38,311 nucleotides of DNA from a virus: positions 1 to 38,311 of IMG/VR virus record IMGVR_UViG_3300021961_000248; one strand, given 5' to 3'. This document shows, piece by piece, positions 30,216 to 38,239 of this stretch. Position 1 is the first letter of the stretch. Each line of letters starts with the position of its first letter. Both the position numbers and the translations under genes were made by a program. Under the pieces are notes generated by a model. That model did no database searches and had not been told where the DNA came from. It saw only the letters and a program-made list of their open reading frames with translations.

Positions 30216-31709
30216 ATGCCATATACAGTAAACAAAACAGATACATCAGCAACACCAAACAGTTATACGGTACAAGATTCAATTCTTAATATACAAACTG
30301 ATTTAAGTTTTGTAGGAAAAGGATATGCTGGATATGGAGAAGTTATTGCTGAAAACTTTTTACATCTATTAGAAAATTTTGCAGATCAAACTGCTCCGTC
30401 AAAACCTATTACTGGACAACTTTGGTATGATAAAACTGATGAAAGATTAAAAGTATACACAGGATCAACATTCGCTCCTGCAGGTGGAGCAAGGTATCAA
30501 TCAGATGCACCTGCAGGACAAGTTGCTGGAGACATTTGGATTGATTCTGATACAGGACAGTTATATTTTTACAATGGGTCGTCTAATGTTTTAGTAGGAC
30601 CTCCTTCAACTTCGGGAACCACAAACGGTTTTACATATGAGACAATCAAAGATTCCACAGATGCTGATCAAAACATCACAAATCTTTATAATGACGGTAC
30701 ACGAATTGCTATTATATCAGAAGATTCATTTACACCAAAATCTGCAATTTCAGGGTTTGCTACAATTACATCAGGTATAACTTTATCCACTTCTGTGTCA
30801 GGCAACAAATTTACAGGCACGTCTACAGACGCAGACAAATTAGGTGGAGTTGCCGCGGCTAATTATCTACGAAGTGATTCCAACGACACCACATCAGGCA
30901 CATTAGGTATTGTAAATGATGCTGGATTAACGGTAGGTGCTGACAACGATTTTAAAATTACAATTGACGGAACAGGAGCCGTTATTTCAAATCTAGTTGT
31001 AGACACAGATATTACATTTAAAGTCAATGATGGAGGAACAACTGCTACAGTTATGACTATTGATGGTTCAGCATCAAGAGTAGGAATTGGAACGATCACA
31101 CCTACAACAAAATTAGATGTGTCAGGTACAGTAAATGCAACTGCTTTCACAGGACCATTAACAGGTAATGTTACAGGAAACATTACAAGTGCAGGAATAA
31201 GTTCTTTTTCTATAATGAATGTTACAGGAACATTAACATCTGCTGGTATAGTACCATCTGTAGATGCCACGTATGATATTGGCACAAGTCTTAAAGGTTA
31301 CAATACAGTTTATGCTAAAGCAACATCAGCTCAGTACGCTGACTTAGCAGAGGTTTACAAATCAGATCACGAGTACGAGCCAGGCACAGTGGTGATATTT
31401 GGAGGACCAAAAGAAATCACAATATCTCAATGGGCCAATGACACACGAGTAGCAGGTGTTGTTTCTACAAATCCAGCCTACCTAATGAATGACAAATCAG
31501 AAGGTATTGCTGTTGCACTTGTGGGAAAAGTGCCTTGTAAAGTAGAAGGAGTAATTGAAAAAGGAGATTTATTAACAACTAGTGGCAACACAGCCGGCTA
31601 TGCTAAAAAAGCAATTGAACCTAAATTAGGATCTATTATTGGCAAGGCTATGGAAGATCATCGATCAGCAGGTACAGGCACGATCTATGTATCTGTAGGA
31701 AAACACTAA
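30216..31709 (+). CDS. tail-fibre-like protein, paralogue 1 (497 aa)
   Basis: This is one of three related fibre-like proteins in the window. The N-terminal 100 residues (VGKGYAGYGEVIAENFLHLL, then GQLWYDKTDERLKVY) are shared with the genes at 31720 and 36628 and probably attach the fibre to the tail. The middle is Thr/Gly/Ser-rich with short beta strands (GVAAANYLRSDSNDTTSGTL, then GIGTITPTTKLDVSG, a common fibre motif). The C-terminal 130 residues (AQYADLAEVYKSDHEYEPG, RVAGVVSTNPAYLMN, GKVPCKVEGVIEKGDLL) are shared with the 36628 protein and resemble the chaperone-like ends of phage appendages (peptidase G2 type). That last resemblance is tentative. A host-recognition role is inferred. No strong ribosome binding site is visible. 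Confidence 0.8.
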   Translation: MPYTVNKTDTSATPNSYTVQDSILNIQTDLSFVGKGYAGYGEVIAENFLHLLENFADQTAPSKPITGQLWYDKTDERLKVYTGSTFAPAGGARYQSDAPAGQVAGDIWIDSDTGQLYFYNGSSNVLVGPPSTSGTTNGFTYETIKDSTDADQNITNLYNDGTRIAIISEDSFTPKSAISGFATITSGITLSTSVSGNKFTGTSTDADKLGGVAAANYLRSDSNDTTSGTLGIVNDAGLTVGADNDFKITIDGTGAVISNLVVDTDITFKVNDGGTTATVMTIDGSASRVGIGTITPTTKLDVSGTVNATAFTGPLTGNVTGNITSAGISSFSIMNVTGTLTSAGIVPSVDATYDIGTSLKGYNTVYAKATSAQYADLAEVYKSDHEYEPGTVVIFGGPKEITISQWANDTRVAGVVSTNPAYLMNDKSEGIAVALVGKVPCKVEGVIEKGDLLTTSGNTAGYAKKAIEPKLGSIIGKAMEDHRSAGTGTIYVSVGKH

Positions 31710-31719
31710 ATATAGGTAT

Positions 31720-33129
31720 ATGGCGTACGTAATTAATAACACAAGAGGCACAGCAATCACCACAATCACTGACGGTACAGTGGATAACACCACATCGTTA
31801 CAGTTATTTGGAAAATCATATTCGGGGTTTGGTGAAGGATTAAACGAAAACCTTGTAAAATTATTAGAGAATTCAGCATCATCAGCGGCACCCACTGCTC
31901 CATTAGCAGGCGAGCTATGGTTCGACACATCAACATCACAAATCAAAGTGTACGATGGCACGAGCTGGAAGCCCACAGGTGGCGCAAAATCACAAACAAC
32001 ACAACCAACTTCTCCGTCAGCAGGAGATCTTTGGTCTGACAGCACAAACAAACAATTATATTTCTACACAGGAACTACTTGGCAATTAATAGGTCCAGAC
32101 TATACAGCAAATCAAAGTTTATCAGGGTGGAAAATTGAAACAGTAAATGATTCAGGGGGAATAAGCAAAGTTATTTCTTCTATGTATGTGGCTAACACAA
32201 GAACTGCAATACTTTCTAAAGAAACATTTACTCCTGGCTCAGCAATAGCTGGTTTTGCTACTGTGTATGCAGGACTCACACTTAATTCAACACTAGGTGC
32301 TGTATACCAAGGTGCTAATTCAGCTCAATCAGCGGCATTAGATGTGTCATCTACATCAAACACATCAGCAACAATTATTGCTGGAGGAAATTTCCTAAGA
32401 TCAGATCAGGCAGACACCACAACAGGTGCTCTTACTATCGATACAGATTCAGGAATTATCATCGGTGATGCACAAGAATTATCAGTAACAGTTACATCTG
32501 GAAATGTAACTTTAGCTCAAACTAGACAAGACAAAGATTTATCTATCACAGTAAACGACGGTGGAGTCACAAAAACTCCTTTTGCGATCACAGGTGCTGA
32601 TGGTAATATTGTGATCACAGGAGATGTGTCAATCACAGGAAATTTAAATATTAGTGGAGAATATAATTCGTCAGTATCAAATATTTCCACATATGATGAT
32701 GCATTTATTAAATTAAATTCTGGAAACTCAGAGGCAAATTCAGGTATTATTGTTGAGACTTCAGACACAGACGATGCAAGATTATTCTACAGTTATTTAG
32801 ATAACCATTGGTCAGCAGGCGAAGGAGGAGTATATTCTCAGGTTATTCGATTAGCAGATGCTGTCACAGACGGTAATGCTAATAAAGAAAAAGTTTTAAA
32901 AACAGATTCATCAGGTCGAGTTGTAGCAACGTGGTTTGCTAGACCGTCTGTAGAAACAATAACAACTTCCAACACAGCAGTAACTGATGTCCCGTCAACA
33001 GGAGCAGTTGTTAATTTAATAAACAGTGAGCAACCAAAATGGGGCTCATCAGAAAAATATGTTTCCACTGTAGCACCTACTTCGGGTGATGGTAATGATG
33101 GAGACTTTTGGTTCGTAAGGGAGGCTTAA
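31720..33129 (+). CDS. tail-fibre-like protein, paralogue 2 (469 aa)
   Basis: The N-terminus (MAYVINNTRGTAITTITDGT, then FGKSYSGFGEGLNENLVKLL and GELWFDTSTSQIKVYDG) is clearly related to the proteins at 30216 and 36628. A second copy of the 'G-D-L-W-x-D-S-x2-K-Q-L-Y-F-Y-x-G' unit follows directly. The centre contains fibre-type strands (NIVITGDVSITGNLNISGEY). Unlike its paralogues, it lacks the YADLAE C-terminal domain and ends in a short module (PKWGSSEKYVSTVAPTSGDG, then DGDFWFVRE). Its end may therefore be exchanged or may contact the following glycine-rich protein. It starts ten bases after the preceding stop, with only a weak AGG as ribosome binding site. Confidence 0.8.
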   Translation: MAYVINNTRGTAITTITDGTVDNTTSLQLFGKSYSGFGEGLNENLVKLLENSASSAAPTAPLAGELWFDTSTSQIKVYDGTSWKPTGGAKSQTTQPTSPSAGDLWSDSTNKQLYFYTGTTWQLIGPDYTANQSLSGWKIETVNDSGGISKVISSMYVANTRTAILSKETFTPGSAIAGFATVYAGLTLNSTLGAVYQGANSAQSAALDVSSTSNTSATIIAGGNFLRSDQADTTTGALTIDTDSGIIIGDAQELSVTVTSGNVTLAQTRQDKDLSITVNDGGVTKTPFAITGADGNIVITGDVSITGNLNISGEYNSSVSNISTYDDAFIKLNSGNSEANSGIIVETSDTDDARLFYSYLDNHWSAGEGGVYSQVIRLADAVTDGNANKEKVLKTDSSGRVVATWFARPSVETITTSNTAVTDVPSTGAVVNLINSEQPKWGSSEKYVSTVAPTSGDGNDGDFWFVREA

Positions 33130-33135
33130 TCTCCT

Positions 33136-34566
33136 ATGCCAACTATTGTTAAAACTTTTACCTACACAGGCACTAAACAAGAGGTAGCAATACCAGCAGG
33201 CACAGTTTCTATGAACATCTCTATGTGGGGTGGTGGAGGCGGTGGCGGTGGTAGTGATTCTGCTGGTCCTGGAAGACCTGGAGCCGCAGGACATTATGTA
33301 ACAAAATCCTCATTTGATTTAAAACCATACATAGGACAAACTCTTACAGTCGCAGTGGGCGGCAGTGGAGCAGGTGGTTCATCAGGTGGTGGTGCCGCTG
33401 GTGGAAAAAATGGAAAGAGTTTAACAGGATATTCAGGAGGACGTGGAGGTAATTCAGGACCAACTCCTTTCTCAGGATCGGGCGGTGGAGGTGGTGGAGC
33501 CTCTGTTATACAGATCAACGGTGTTGATATCGCAATAGCAGGTGGCGGTGGCGGCGGTGCTGGAGACGGACAACATTCAGCGGGCACAGTGGGTATAAAC
33601 AGCAATTCAGCCACAGCAGGCTCCCCAAGCACACTGGGAGAAAACGGTGCTGATCACTCTGGAGACGGAGCAGGTGGAGGTGCAGGAGGCGGTGGAGCCA
33701 ATGGCGGACGAGGTGGCAACGGAGGCAGTGGAGACAATGGAGGCACAGGTGGTTATTCAGGATCAAATCTTGTACCAGCTGGTGGCACAGAGAACAACGG
33801 GTCAGGCAGAACACCAGGAGGAACAGGAGACGCTGTGTATCAATCTGGAGTTGCTGAAGGAGCAAGAGCCTCAACATCAGGCGGAAACGGTTTAATAGTA
33901 TTAACTTTTGATATTGGAGTTCAAGCAAAATATAAGGTAGCAGGTGATTGGAAAGATACTAATAATTTATATTATAAAGTATCAGGCGCATGGAAACAGA
34001 TTACAGCCGCTTATGTAAAAGTCGCAGGAGAATGGAAGGCTATGTTTAACTCAGGTATTGAATTCTTGTCAACATCAGCAGGATTTGGTGATACAGTAGG
34101 TGGGTCATCGTCAGGCACACCAGGAGGTGGCGGCGGATGTTTCCTTGCAGGCACACCGATCACAATGGCAGATGGTACAACCAAACCAGTTGAACTGGTA
34201 GATTTACGAGATGAAGTTGCTGTGGGTGGTTATGTATTTGCTACAGGTAAGTTTTTAATTGATAATCTTTATGATTACAAAGGTGTTAAAGTATCTGGAG
34301 AACACATGGTAAAAGAGGACGATGTTTGGATGCGAGTTAAAGACAGTGCTCACTCAGTATCGATGGGCGATGATGAACACGTGGTATATGTGTTTGGAAC
34401 AGAGTATAGAAGAATCATTATTAACGGTATAGAGTTCACTGACTACTTTGAGATCAGCGAAAAAGAAGAATTATTCAATCACGGTGATAAATTTTTTGGT
34501 ATTTGGCAGGATCATGATAGACAAATTCATGAAAAAAATGTTAAAATATTAAATGATGGAAAATAG
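33136..34566 (+). CDS. glycine-rich tail protein with C-terminal Hint domain
   Basis: This 476-residue protein has three parts. Residues 1-40 (FTYTGTKQEVAIPAGTVSMN, then ISMWGGGG) start a glycine-rich domain known from phage tip proteins. Residues 33-255 are more than a third Gly in runs, comparable in composition to polyglycine-helix adhesins of the gp38 type. Residues 260-310 carry three short YKV-x-G-x-W-K repeats. From C335 the protein reads CFLAGTPITMADG, then KPVELVDLRDEVAVGG, VSGEHMV (H390) and RIIINGIEFTDYFEI, the pattern of Hedgehog/intein (Hint) self-processing domains: a nucleophilic Cys after a glycine run and a block-B His. No C-terminal His-Asn junction exists, so splicing is not expected; cleavage before C335 is. 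The ATG has GGGAGG eleven bases upstream. It overlaps the next gene by 14 bases. Confidence 0.82.
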   Translation: MPTIVKTFTYTGTKQEVAIPAGTVSMNISMWGGGGGGGGSDSAGPGRPGAAGHYVTKSSFDLKPYIGQTLTVAVGGSGAGGSSGGGAAGGKNGKSLTGYSGGRGGNSGPTPFSGSGGGGGGASVIQINGVDIAIAGGGGGGAGDGQHSAGTVGINSNSATAGSPSTLGENGADHSGDGAGGGAGGGGANGGRGGNGGSGDNGGTGGYSGSNLVPAGGTENNGSGRTPGGTGDAVYQSGVAEGARASTSGGNGLIVLTFDIGVQAKYKVAGDWKDTNNLYYKVSGAWKQITAAYVKVAGEWKAMFNSGIEFLSTSAGFGDTVGGSSSGTPGGGGGCFLAGTPITMADGTTKPVELVDLRDEVAVGGYVFATGKFLIDNLYDYKGVKVSGEHMVKEDDVWMRVKDSAHSVSMGDDEHVVYVFGTEYRRIIINGIEFTDYFEISEKEELFNHGDKFFGIWQDHDRQIHEKNVKILNDGK

Positions 34567-35230
34567 TTTTTATCAAGGAAAACAAGGCGAATGCTTCAAG
34601 TTATTAGAGCAAAACTTTGAAAAAATCAGACAAGAGTATATCAACAAACAGGACAAGATATTTTTAGATCCTGAAGATTTTTCTGACGGAGTGCGTGGAC
34701 TTGCTGACGACTTCTCAGACACAGATCGTCCGGGTGACTATGTCAAAGGAGATTGGAGAGCACTGGGCATAAGTTCTGGAGATCACGAGGGACAGTCCTA
34801 CGAGGATTTCCCTACTCTCTATGATATACTAAGACAATTCCCCTATAAGACCAATGTGGCATTTATGGTGGTAGGACCGAACACATCTATAGGCACTCAC
34901 AAAGATGACGAGGGCGGATGGAGATTTCAAATGTGTTTTGATGACGGCGGCGGAGATGACAGCGGAATGTACTATCAGGATTTAACGACCAAGGAAAAAA
35001 GATTACACACATTCAAGACAGGCAATCAGTTCGCTTTTAAACCAGGCGAGCAACCACACAACGGATTCAATCGCAATCCAGGCGAGAGATTGACGCTGTT
35101 GATCGATTTTTACAAAGAGTCTGAGTACACTCCAGAAGCATACGAATCCTATCTAAAGAACTATGACGAGAAGTTTGAAGGTCTAAAAGAGTTAGCGGAG
35201 TTGTATGAATCAAGAAAACAAAAAGCCTAA
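34553..35230 (+). CDS. aspartyl/asparaginyl hydroxylase-like 2OG-Fe(II) oxygenase
   Basis: This 225-residue protein belongs to the 2OG-Fe(II) dioxygenases, closest in pattern to the aspartyl/asparaginyl beta-hydroxylase group. The motif GTHKDDEGGWRFQMCF gives H116-x-D118; PHNGFN gives the distal H169; and GERLTLLIDF gives R179 for 2OG binding. It is distinct from the oxygenase at 2436, which has a different motif context. Members of this group hydroxylate Asp or Asn in proteins, among other substrates. It is in frame-overlap with the Hint gene upstream (14 bases) and the dehydrogenase gene downstream (26 bases), so the three are likely made together. No ribosome binding site is visible, and two adjacent ATGs (34553, 34556) are possible starts. 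Confidence 0.85.
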   Translation: MMENSFYQGKQGECFKLLEQNFEKIRQEYINKQDKIFLDPEDFSDGVRGLADDFSDTDRPGDYVKGDWRALGISSGDHEGQSYEDFPTLYDILRQFPYKTNVAFMVVGPNTSIGTHKDDEGGWRFQMCFDDGGGDDSGMYYQDLTTKEKRLHTFKTGNQFAFKPGEQPHNGFNRNPGERLTLLIDFYKESEYTPEAYESYLKNYDEKFEGLKELAELYESRKQKA

Positions 35231-35786
35231 GGCATTGATCACAGGACATACCCGCGGTATAGGACGAGCGATATATGATCGTCTCACCAGAGAAGGGTAT
35301 GAGTGTGTGGGATTGAGTAAGAGCACAGGACACGATGTATTGGATAGAGAGGACGAGATTGTGGAAAGAATACAGGACTTTGATTACGTGGTACTAAATG
35401 CATATGCTCAGCACTCGCAGTTGAATATGTTGAAAAAGATTGTGGATCGTTATTCCAACAAAGCACTTGGAGTGGCAGTGATAACCAGCACGTCAGGCAC
35501 ACCCGAGGGAGCAGACGAAGATATGCAGGACGAGGAGTATATAGAATACAAAAGAATAAAACGAGAATTGATACAATACATAGGACAGATACAACAGGCC
35601 ATTGTGGATAAAAAATTGAACATCTATGATGTGTGTCCAGACACAGTGTACACTGATATGACTGTGGGACTTTGGGAACAGTATCCTAAACTACAGCCGG
35701 CGGATGTGGCAGAGTGTGTGAGCCTGTGTTTCCACACAAAAGACTATAACATTAACAAGATTGTGATACAAAAAAATGCAGACTAG
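35205..35786 (+). CDS. short-chain dehydrogenase/reductase-like protein
   Basis: This 193-residue protein has the classical SDR features: a nucleotide-binding TGHTRGIG (13-20), the NAYA motif (65-68, NAG-like), a serine segment TSTSG (94-98) and Y115-x3-K119 in YKRIKREL. The set suggests an NAD(P)-dependent oxidoreductase on a sugar, alcohol or cofactor. It is shorter than most SDRs (about 250), with little after the sixth strand (VCPDTVYTDMT) beyond a final helix, so the substrate-binding end may be reduced. The GGAG seven bases before the ATG supports the start, which lies inside the end of the oxygenase gene. Metabolic SDR genes close to tail genes often act on surface sugars, but the substrate here is unknown. 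Confidence 0.82.
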   Translation: MNQENKKPKALITGHTRGIGRAIYDRLTREGYECVGLSKSTGHDVLDREDEIVERIQDFDYVVLNAYAQHSQLNMLKKIVDRYSNKALGVAVITSTSGTPEGADEDMQDEEYIEYKRIKRELIQYIGQIQQAIVDKKLNIYDVCPDTVYTDMTVGLWEQYPKLQPADVAECVSLCFHTKDYNINKIVIQKNAD

Positions 35787-36258
35787 GCCCTGGAGCAGAG
35801 ACACGGACTACGACACACTGGTCAAATGGTGGAATCAGCACGAGTTTGGAGTGGTGCCTAGAGAAGTGCTACCACCAGATGGGATCATTGTGGAAGAAGC
35901 CGGTGTTCCCCTGTGTGCGGGCGGACTGTACATAGGCATGGGCACGGAGTTTGCTTTCATGGAGTGGGTAGTGGCAGACAAAGATGCCAACAAACGACAG
36001 TTGCACAGAGCTCTAAGAATGTGCGTGGATGCCCTATTTGAGTTGGCTCGCAGTAAAAATATGCAACTGGTATTCACAACTACATCAGAAGGTGCTCTGC
36101 AGAAGAGATACATCAAATATCACGGCATGGAATTAACAGAAAATCACGTCAAAACTTTTTTAAAAGACCTTACAAAAGACAAGCATTATGCGTCCAAAAG
36201 CCTGGATTGGATATCAGACGATACCCAGATTAGCATACAGCGAACAAATAATAAATAG
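35776..36258 (+). CDS. GNAT acetyltransferase-like protein
   Basis: This 160-residue protein resembles GNAT acyltransferases, which move an acetyl group from acetyl-CoA to an amine. The strand FAFMEWVVADKDANKRQLHR is followed by a helix (RALRMCVDALFELARSKNM), the strand QLVFTTT, and a final RYIKYHGMELTENHVKTFLK resembling the 'F-Y-x-x-x-G-F' end of the fold. The usual pyrophosphate loop (Q/R-x2-G-x-G/A) is not clear; the segment DANKRQLHRA occupies its place, so activity is uncertain. It overlaps the dehydrogenase gene by 11 bases and completes the cassette before a probable promoter box at 36250. Confidence 0.7.
   Translation: MQTRPWSRDTDYDTLVKWWNQHEFGVVPREVLPPDGIIVEEAGVPLCAGGLYIGMGTEFAFMEWVVADKDANKRQLHRALRMCVDALFELARSKNMQLVFTTTSEGALQKRYIKYHGMELTENHVKTFLKDLTKDKHYASKSLDWISDDTQISIQRTNNK
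36250..36257 (+). promoter_or_regulatory. late-promoter-like box before the small paralogues
   Basis: AATAAATA, one mismatch from TATAAATA, lies at the very end of the GNAT-like gene. It stands 22 bases before an ATG at 36280, with AAGGA (36263-36267) between them as ribosome binding site. The spacing to the start codon fits a late promoter with a leader of about 17 bases for the small gene pair and the third fibre gene. Confidence 0.5.
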
Positions 36259-36279
36259 CAGTAAGGATATCTACGAATT

Positions 36280-36456
36280 ATGGCAACAAAAGAGCAAGTT
36301 ACAGAGTATATAAATGCAACGTGGTCAGAGGTATGGACAGCAGACGACGAAGCACTTGTGGACAGAATGCTTGATCCTGCTCTAGCAGATATTTTAATTA
36401 AATTAGTAGGCAACGTAGAATTTTTAACAGAGGTTTCAGCAAACAAGAGCAATTAG
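36280..36456 (+). CDS. tiny structural-region protein A (58 aa), paralogue of next gene
   Basis: This 58-codon frame runs from ATG at 36280 to TAG at 36454-36456. The product begins MATKEQVTEYINATWSEVW and ends with a helix reading LADILIKLVGNVEFLTEV. An AAGGA box precedes the start. It shares the pattern (E/D)YINA ... LA-x2-LIKL-x-G-(N/D)-V-x2-L-x-E-(V/I) with the next gene, so both frames are supported by each other. The function is unknown. Its mainly helical, amphipathic look and its position before a fibre gene would fit an assembly helper or small fibre component, but that is speculation. Confidence 0.8.
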   Translation: MATKEQVTEYINATWSEVWTADDEALVDRMLDPALADILIKLVGNVEFLTEVSANKSN

Positions 36457-36457
36457 T

Positions 36458-36628
36458 ATGATTACACAACAAGAAACAGCAGACTATATTAATGCAAATA
36501 TAACCTCAGCATTGACAGTGGAAGAAATTAACACTGTTAAATCAATAATTAATAAAGACCTTGCTGTAGTACTAATCAAATTACTAGGTGATGTAAGTAT
36601 GTTAGTTGAAATTAGGGACGCAGAATAA
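36458..36628 (+). CDS. tiny structural-region protein B (56 aa), paralogue of previous gene
   Basis: This 56-codon frame starts one base after the stop of its neighbour and ends in TAATG, sharing one base with the start of the third fibre gene. The product begins MITQQETADYINANITSALT and contains LAVVLIKLLGDVSMLVEI, aligning without gaps to the end of the 36280 product. The tandem arrangement points to an old duplication, since identity is limited mainly to the motif. Translational coupling to the fibre gene suggests a job connected with that fibre. No known family is recognised. Confidence 0.8.
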   Translation: MITQQETADYINANITSALTVEEINTVKSIINKDLAVVLIKLLGDVSMLVEIRDAE

Positions 36629-38238
36629 TGGCATATTCAATTAATAACACAGCAGGCACACTTTTAAAAACTCTAGCAGATGGCACTATCGATACCACCA
36701 CGACAGATCTTGCTCTGTTTGGTAAAGGCTATGCAGGATTTGGTGAGCGACTGAATGAGAACCTCGTCAAATTATTAGAGAATTTCGCCAACACTTCCGC
36801 ACCCTCAAACAAACAAAAAGGACAACTTTGGTATGATACTTTAAACAATCAGATCAAGGTATGGAACGGCAACAAATTCAAACCAGTAGGATCATCCACT
36901 AACTCCACTGCATCGCCCACCAACGCCAACACAGGGGATTTTTGGTTCGACACTAACAACTCACAATTCTATGTGTACAATGGCACTGCCTGGACACTAA
37001 TTGGACCAACTACTGTTTCAGGATCTGGAGTCACACAAGTTTCGTCAGAAACAGTGGCGGACAGTGTAGGAGTAAACAAATCTATTCTAAAATTAATTAC
37101 TAATGATATCATTGTAGGCATTGTGTCCGCAGAAGAATTCACACCAGGCACAGCAATATCAGGATTTGCGACAGTCTACAAAGGTATCACTCTTTCTACA
37201 GCAATATCAGGAAACAAATTAACAGGCACAGCCACAGATGCAGATGCATTGGGCGGAGTCGCCGCGGCAAACTATCTAAGATCTAACGCCAATGATACCA
37301 CATCAGGCACTTTAGGAATTCTTGCTGATGGCGGATTAACTGTAGGTGTTGGATCAGATCTTACAGTATCAGTATCTGGTAGTGATGCTGTTATAAAAAA
37401 CAACACATTGAACGGTGACATAAAATTTGATGTAACTAATTCTTTAGGATCAACCACAGTTATGTATGTGGATGGTCAACTAAGAACCTGTAATATTACA
37501 GATTTAATTGTATCAGGTAATTTAACAGTTAATGGAACAACTACAACATTAAACACATCTAGTTTATCAGTAGAAGACAACATTATTGAGTTGAATAGAA
37601 ATGTATCTTCAGCGGCTGGAATGCCAAATTACACAGGACTAAAAGTTAATCGAGGATCAACATCATCTGTTACTGAGCAAGACCTATACTGGGTATGGGA
37701 CGAAACGTTTGCCGATGATGGTACAACTATATATGGTAACGCAGGAGGTGCTTGGACAGCGTTCAAATCAGGCGGCGGCGGTGAGATGTCAGCACCCACA
37801 CTAGTAGATATTCGAGCTAACATAGTACACGCAACATCAACAGCGGCACAATATGCCGATCTAGCAGAGAGATATGAGACAGATGTTGCTGTAGAGTGCG
37901 GTGATGTAGTAATATTAGGTGGAGATAAAGAGATTACAAAGTGTATGAAAGAGTTAGACGATGCTGTATTTGGAGTGGTTTCTGAAAATCCAGCGTTTTT
38001 AATGAATAAAGACGCAGGAAACGATGATTCACACCCTATGATAGCACTCAAAGGACGTGTAAGAGTTAAAGTAAAGGGCACAGGATCTGCAGGTGCTCGT
38101 ATCGTTTCTGCAGGTAACGGAGAAGCAAGAGTAGCAAATCTAGAGGAATGTACCGCTTTTAATACCCTAGGTAGGCTGTTGAAGGCTAAATACTCACAAC
38201 AAACAGAATTACACGAATGCGTGATAGGAGTAAAATAA
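36628..38238 (+). CDS. tail-fibre-like protein, paralogue 3 (536 aa)
   Basis: The N-terminus (MAYSINNTAGTLLKTLADGT, then FGKGYAGFGERLNENLVKLL and KGQLWYDTLNNQIKVWNG) is close to that of paralogue 2. The middle segment (GVAAANYLRSNANDTTSGTL) and the C-terminal YADLAERYETDVAVECGD domain match paralogue 1. In between is the fibre motif LTVNGTTTTLNTSSLSVEDN, widespread in marine phage fibres, followed by a WVWDETFADDGTTIYGNAGG insertion that the others lack. The C-terminal domain continues with VFGVVSENPAFLMN and VRVKVKGTGSAGARIVSAGN. It begins inside the stop of the tiny gene before it. The mixed relationship to both paralogues suggests module exchange between fibre genes. Confidence 0.82.
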   Translation: MAYSINNTAGTLLKTLADGTIDTTTTDLALFGKGYAGFGERLNENLVKLLENFANTSAPSNKQKGQLWYDTLNNQIKVWNGNKFKPVGSSTNSTASPTNANTGDFWFDTNNSQFYVYNGTAWTLIGPTTVSGSGVTQVSSETVADSVGVNKSILKLITNDIIVGIVSAEEFTPGTAISGFATVYKGITLSTAISGNKLTGTATDADALGGVAAANYLRSNANDTTSGTLGILADGGLTVGVGSDLTVSVSGSDAVIKNNTLNGDIKFDVTNSLGSTTVMYVDGQLRTCNITDLIVSGNLTVNGTTTTLNTSSLSVEDNIIELNRNVSSAAGMPNYTGLKVNRGSTSSVTEQDLYWVWDETFADDGTTIYGNAGGAWTAFKSGGGGEMSAPTLVDIRANIVHATSTAAQYADLAERYETDVAVECGDVVILGGDKEITKCMKELDDAVFGVVSENPAFLMNKDAGNDDSHPMIALKGRVRVKVKGTGSAGARIVSAGNGEARVANLEECTAFNTLGRLLKAKYSQQTELHECVIGVK

Positions 38239-38239
38239 T

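Noticed and set aside
31700-31712. Late promoter before paralogue 2 (ACTAAATA)
   Set aside because: It differs from TATAAATA at two positions in AT-rich DNA, lies next to the stop of the preceding gene, and has no other support.
33119-33134. Hairpin hiding the ribosome binding site of the glycine-rich gene (GGAG with CTCC)
   Set aside because: Only four base pairs with a seven-base loop; too weak to call a regulatory structure.
33294-33928. Pro-rich and Leu-rich open frames antisense to the glycine-rich gene
   Set aside because: They are mirror images of Gly codon runs (GGN gives NCC on the other strand), with low-complexity products and no start signals.
34138-34566. Intein with protein splicing in the glycine-rich protein
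   Set aside because: The N-terminal Cys and block-B His are present, but there is no C-terminal His-Asn plus Cys/Ser/Thr junction and no C-extein, so a non-splicing Hint domain is the better reading.
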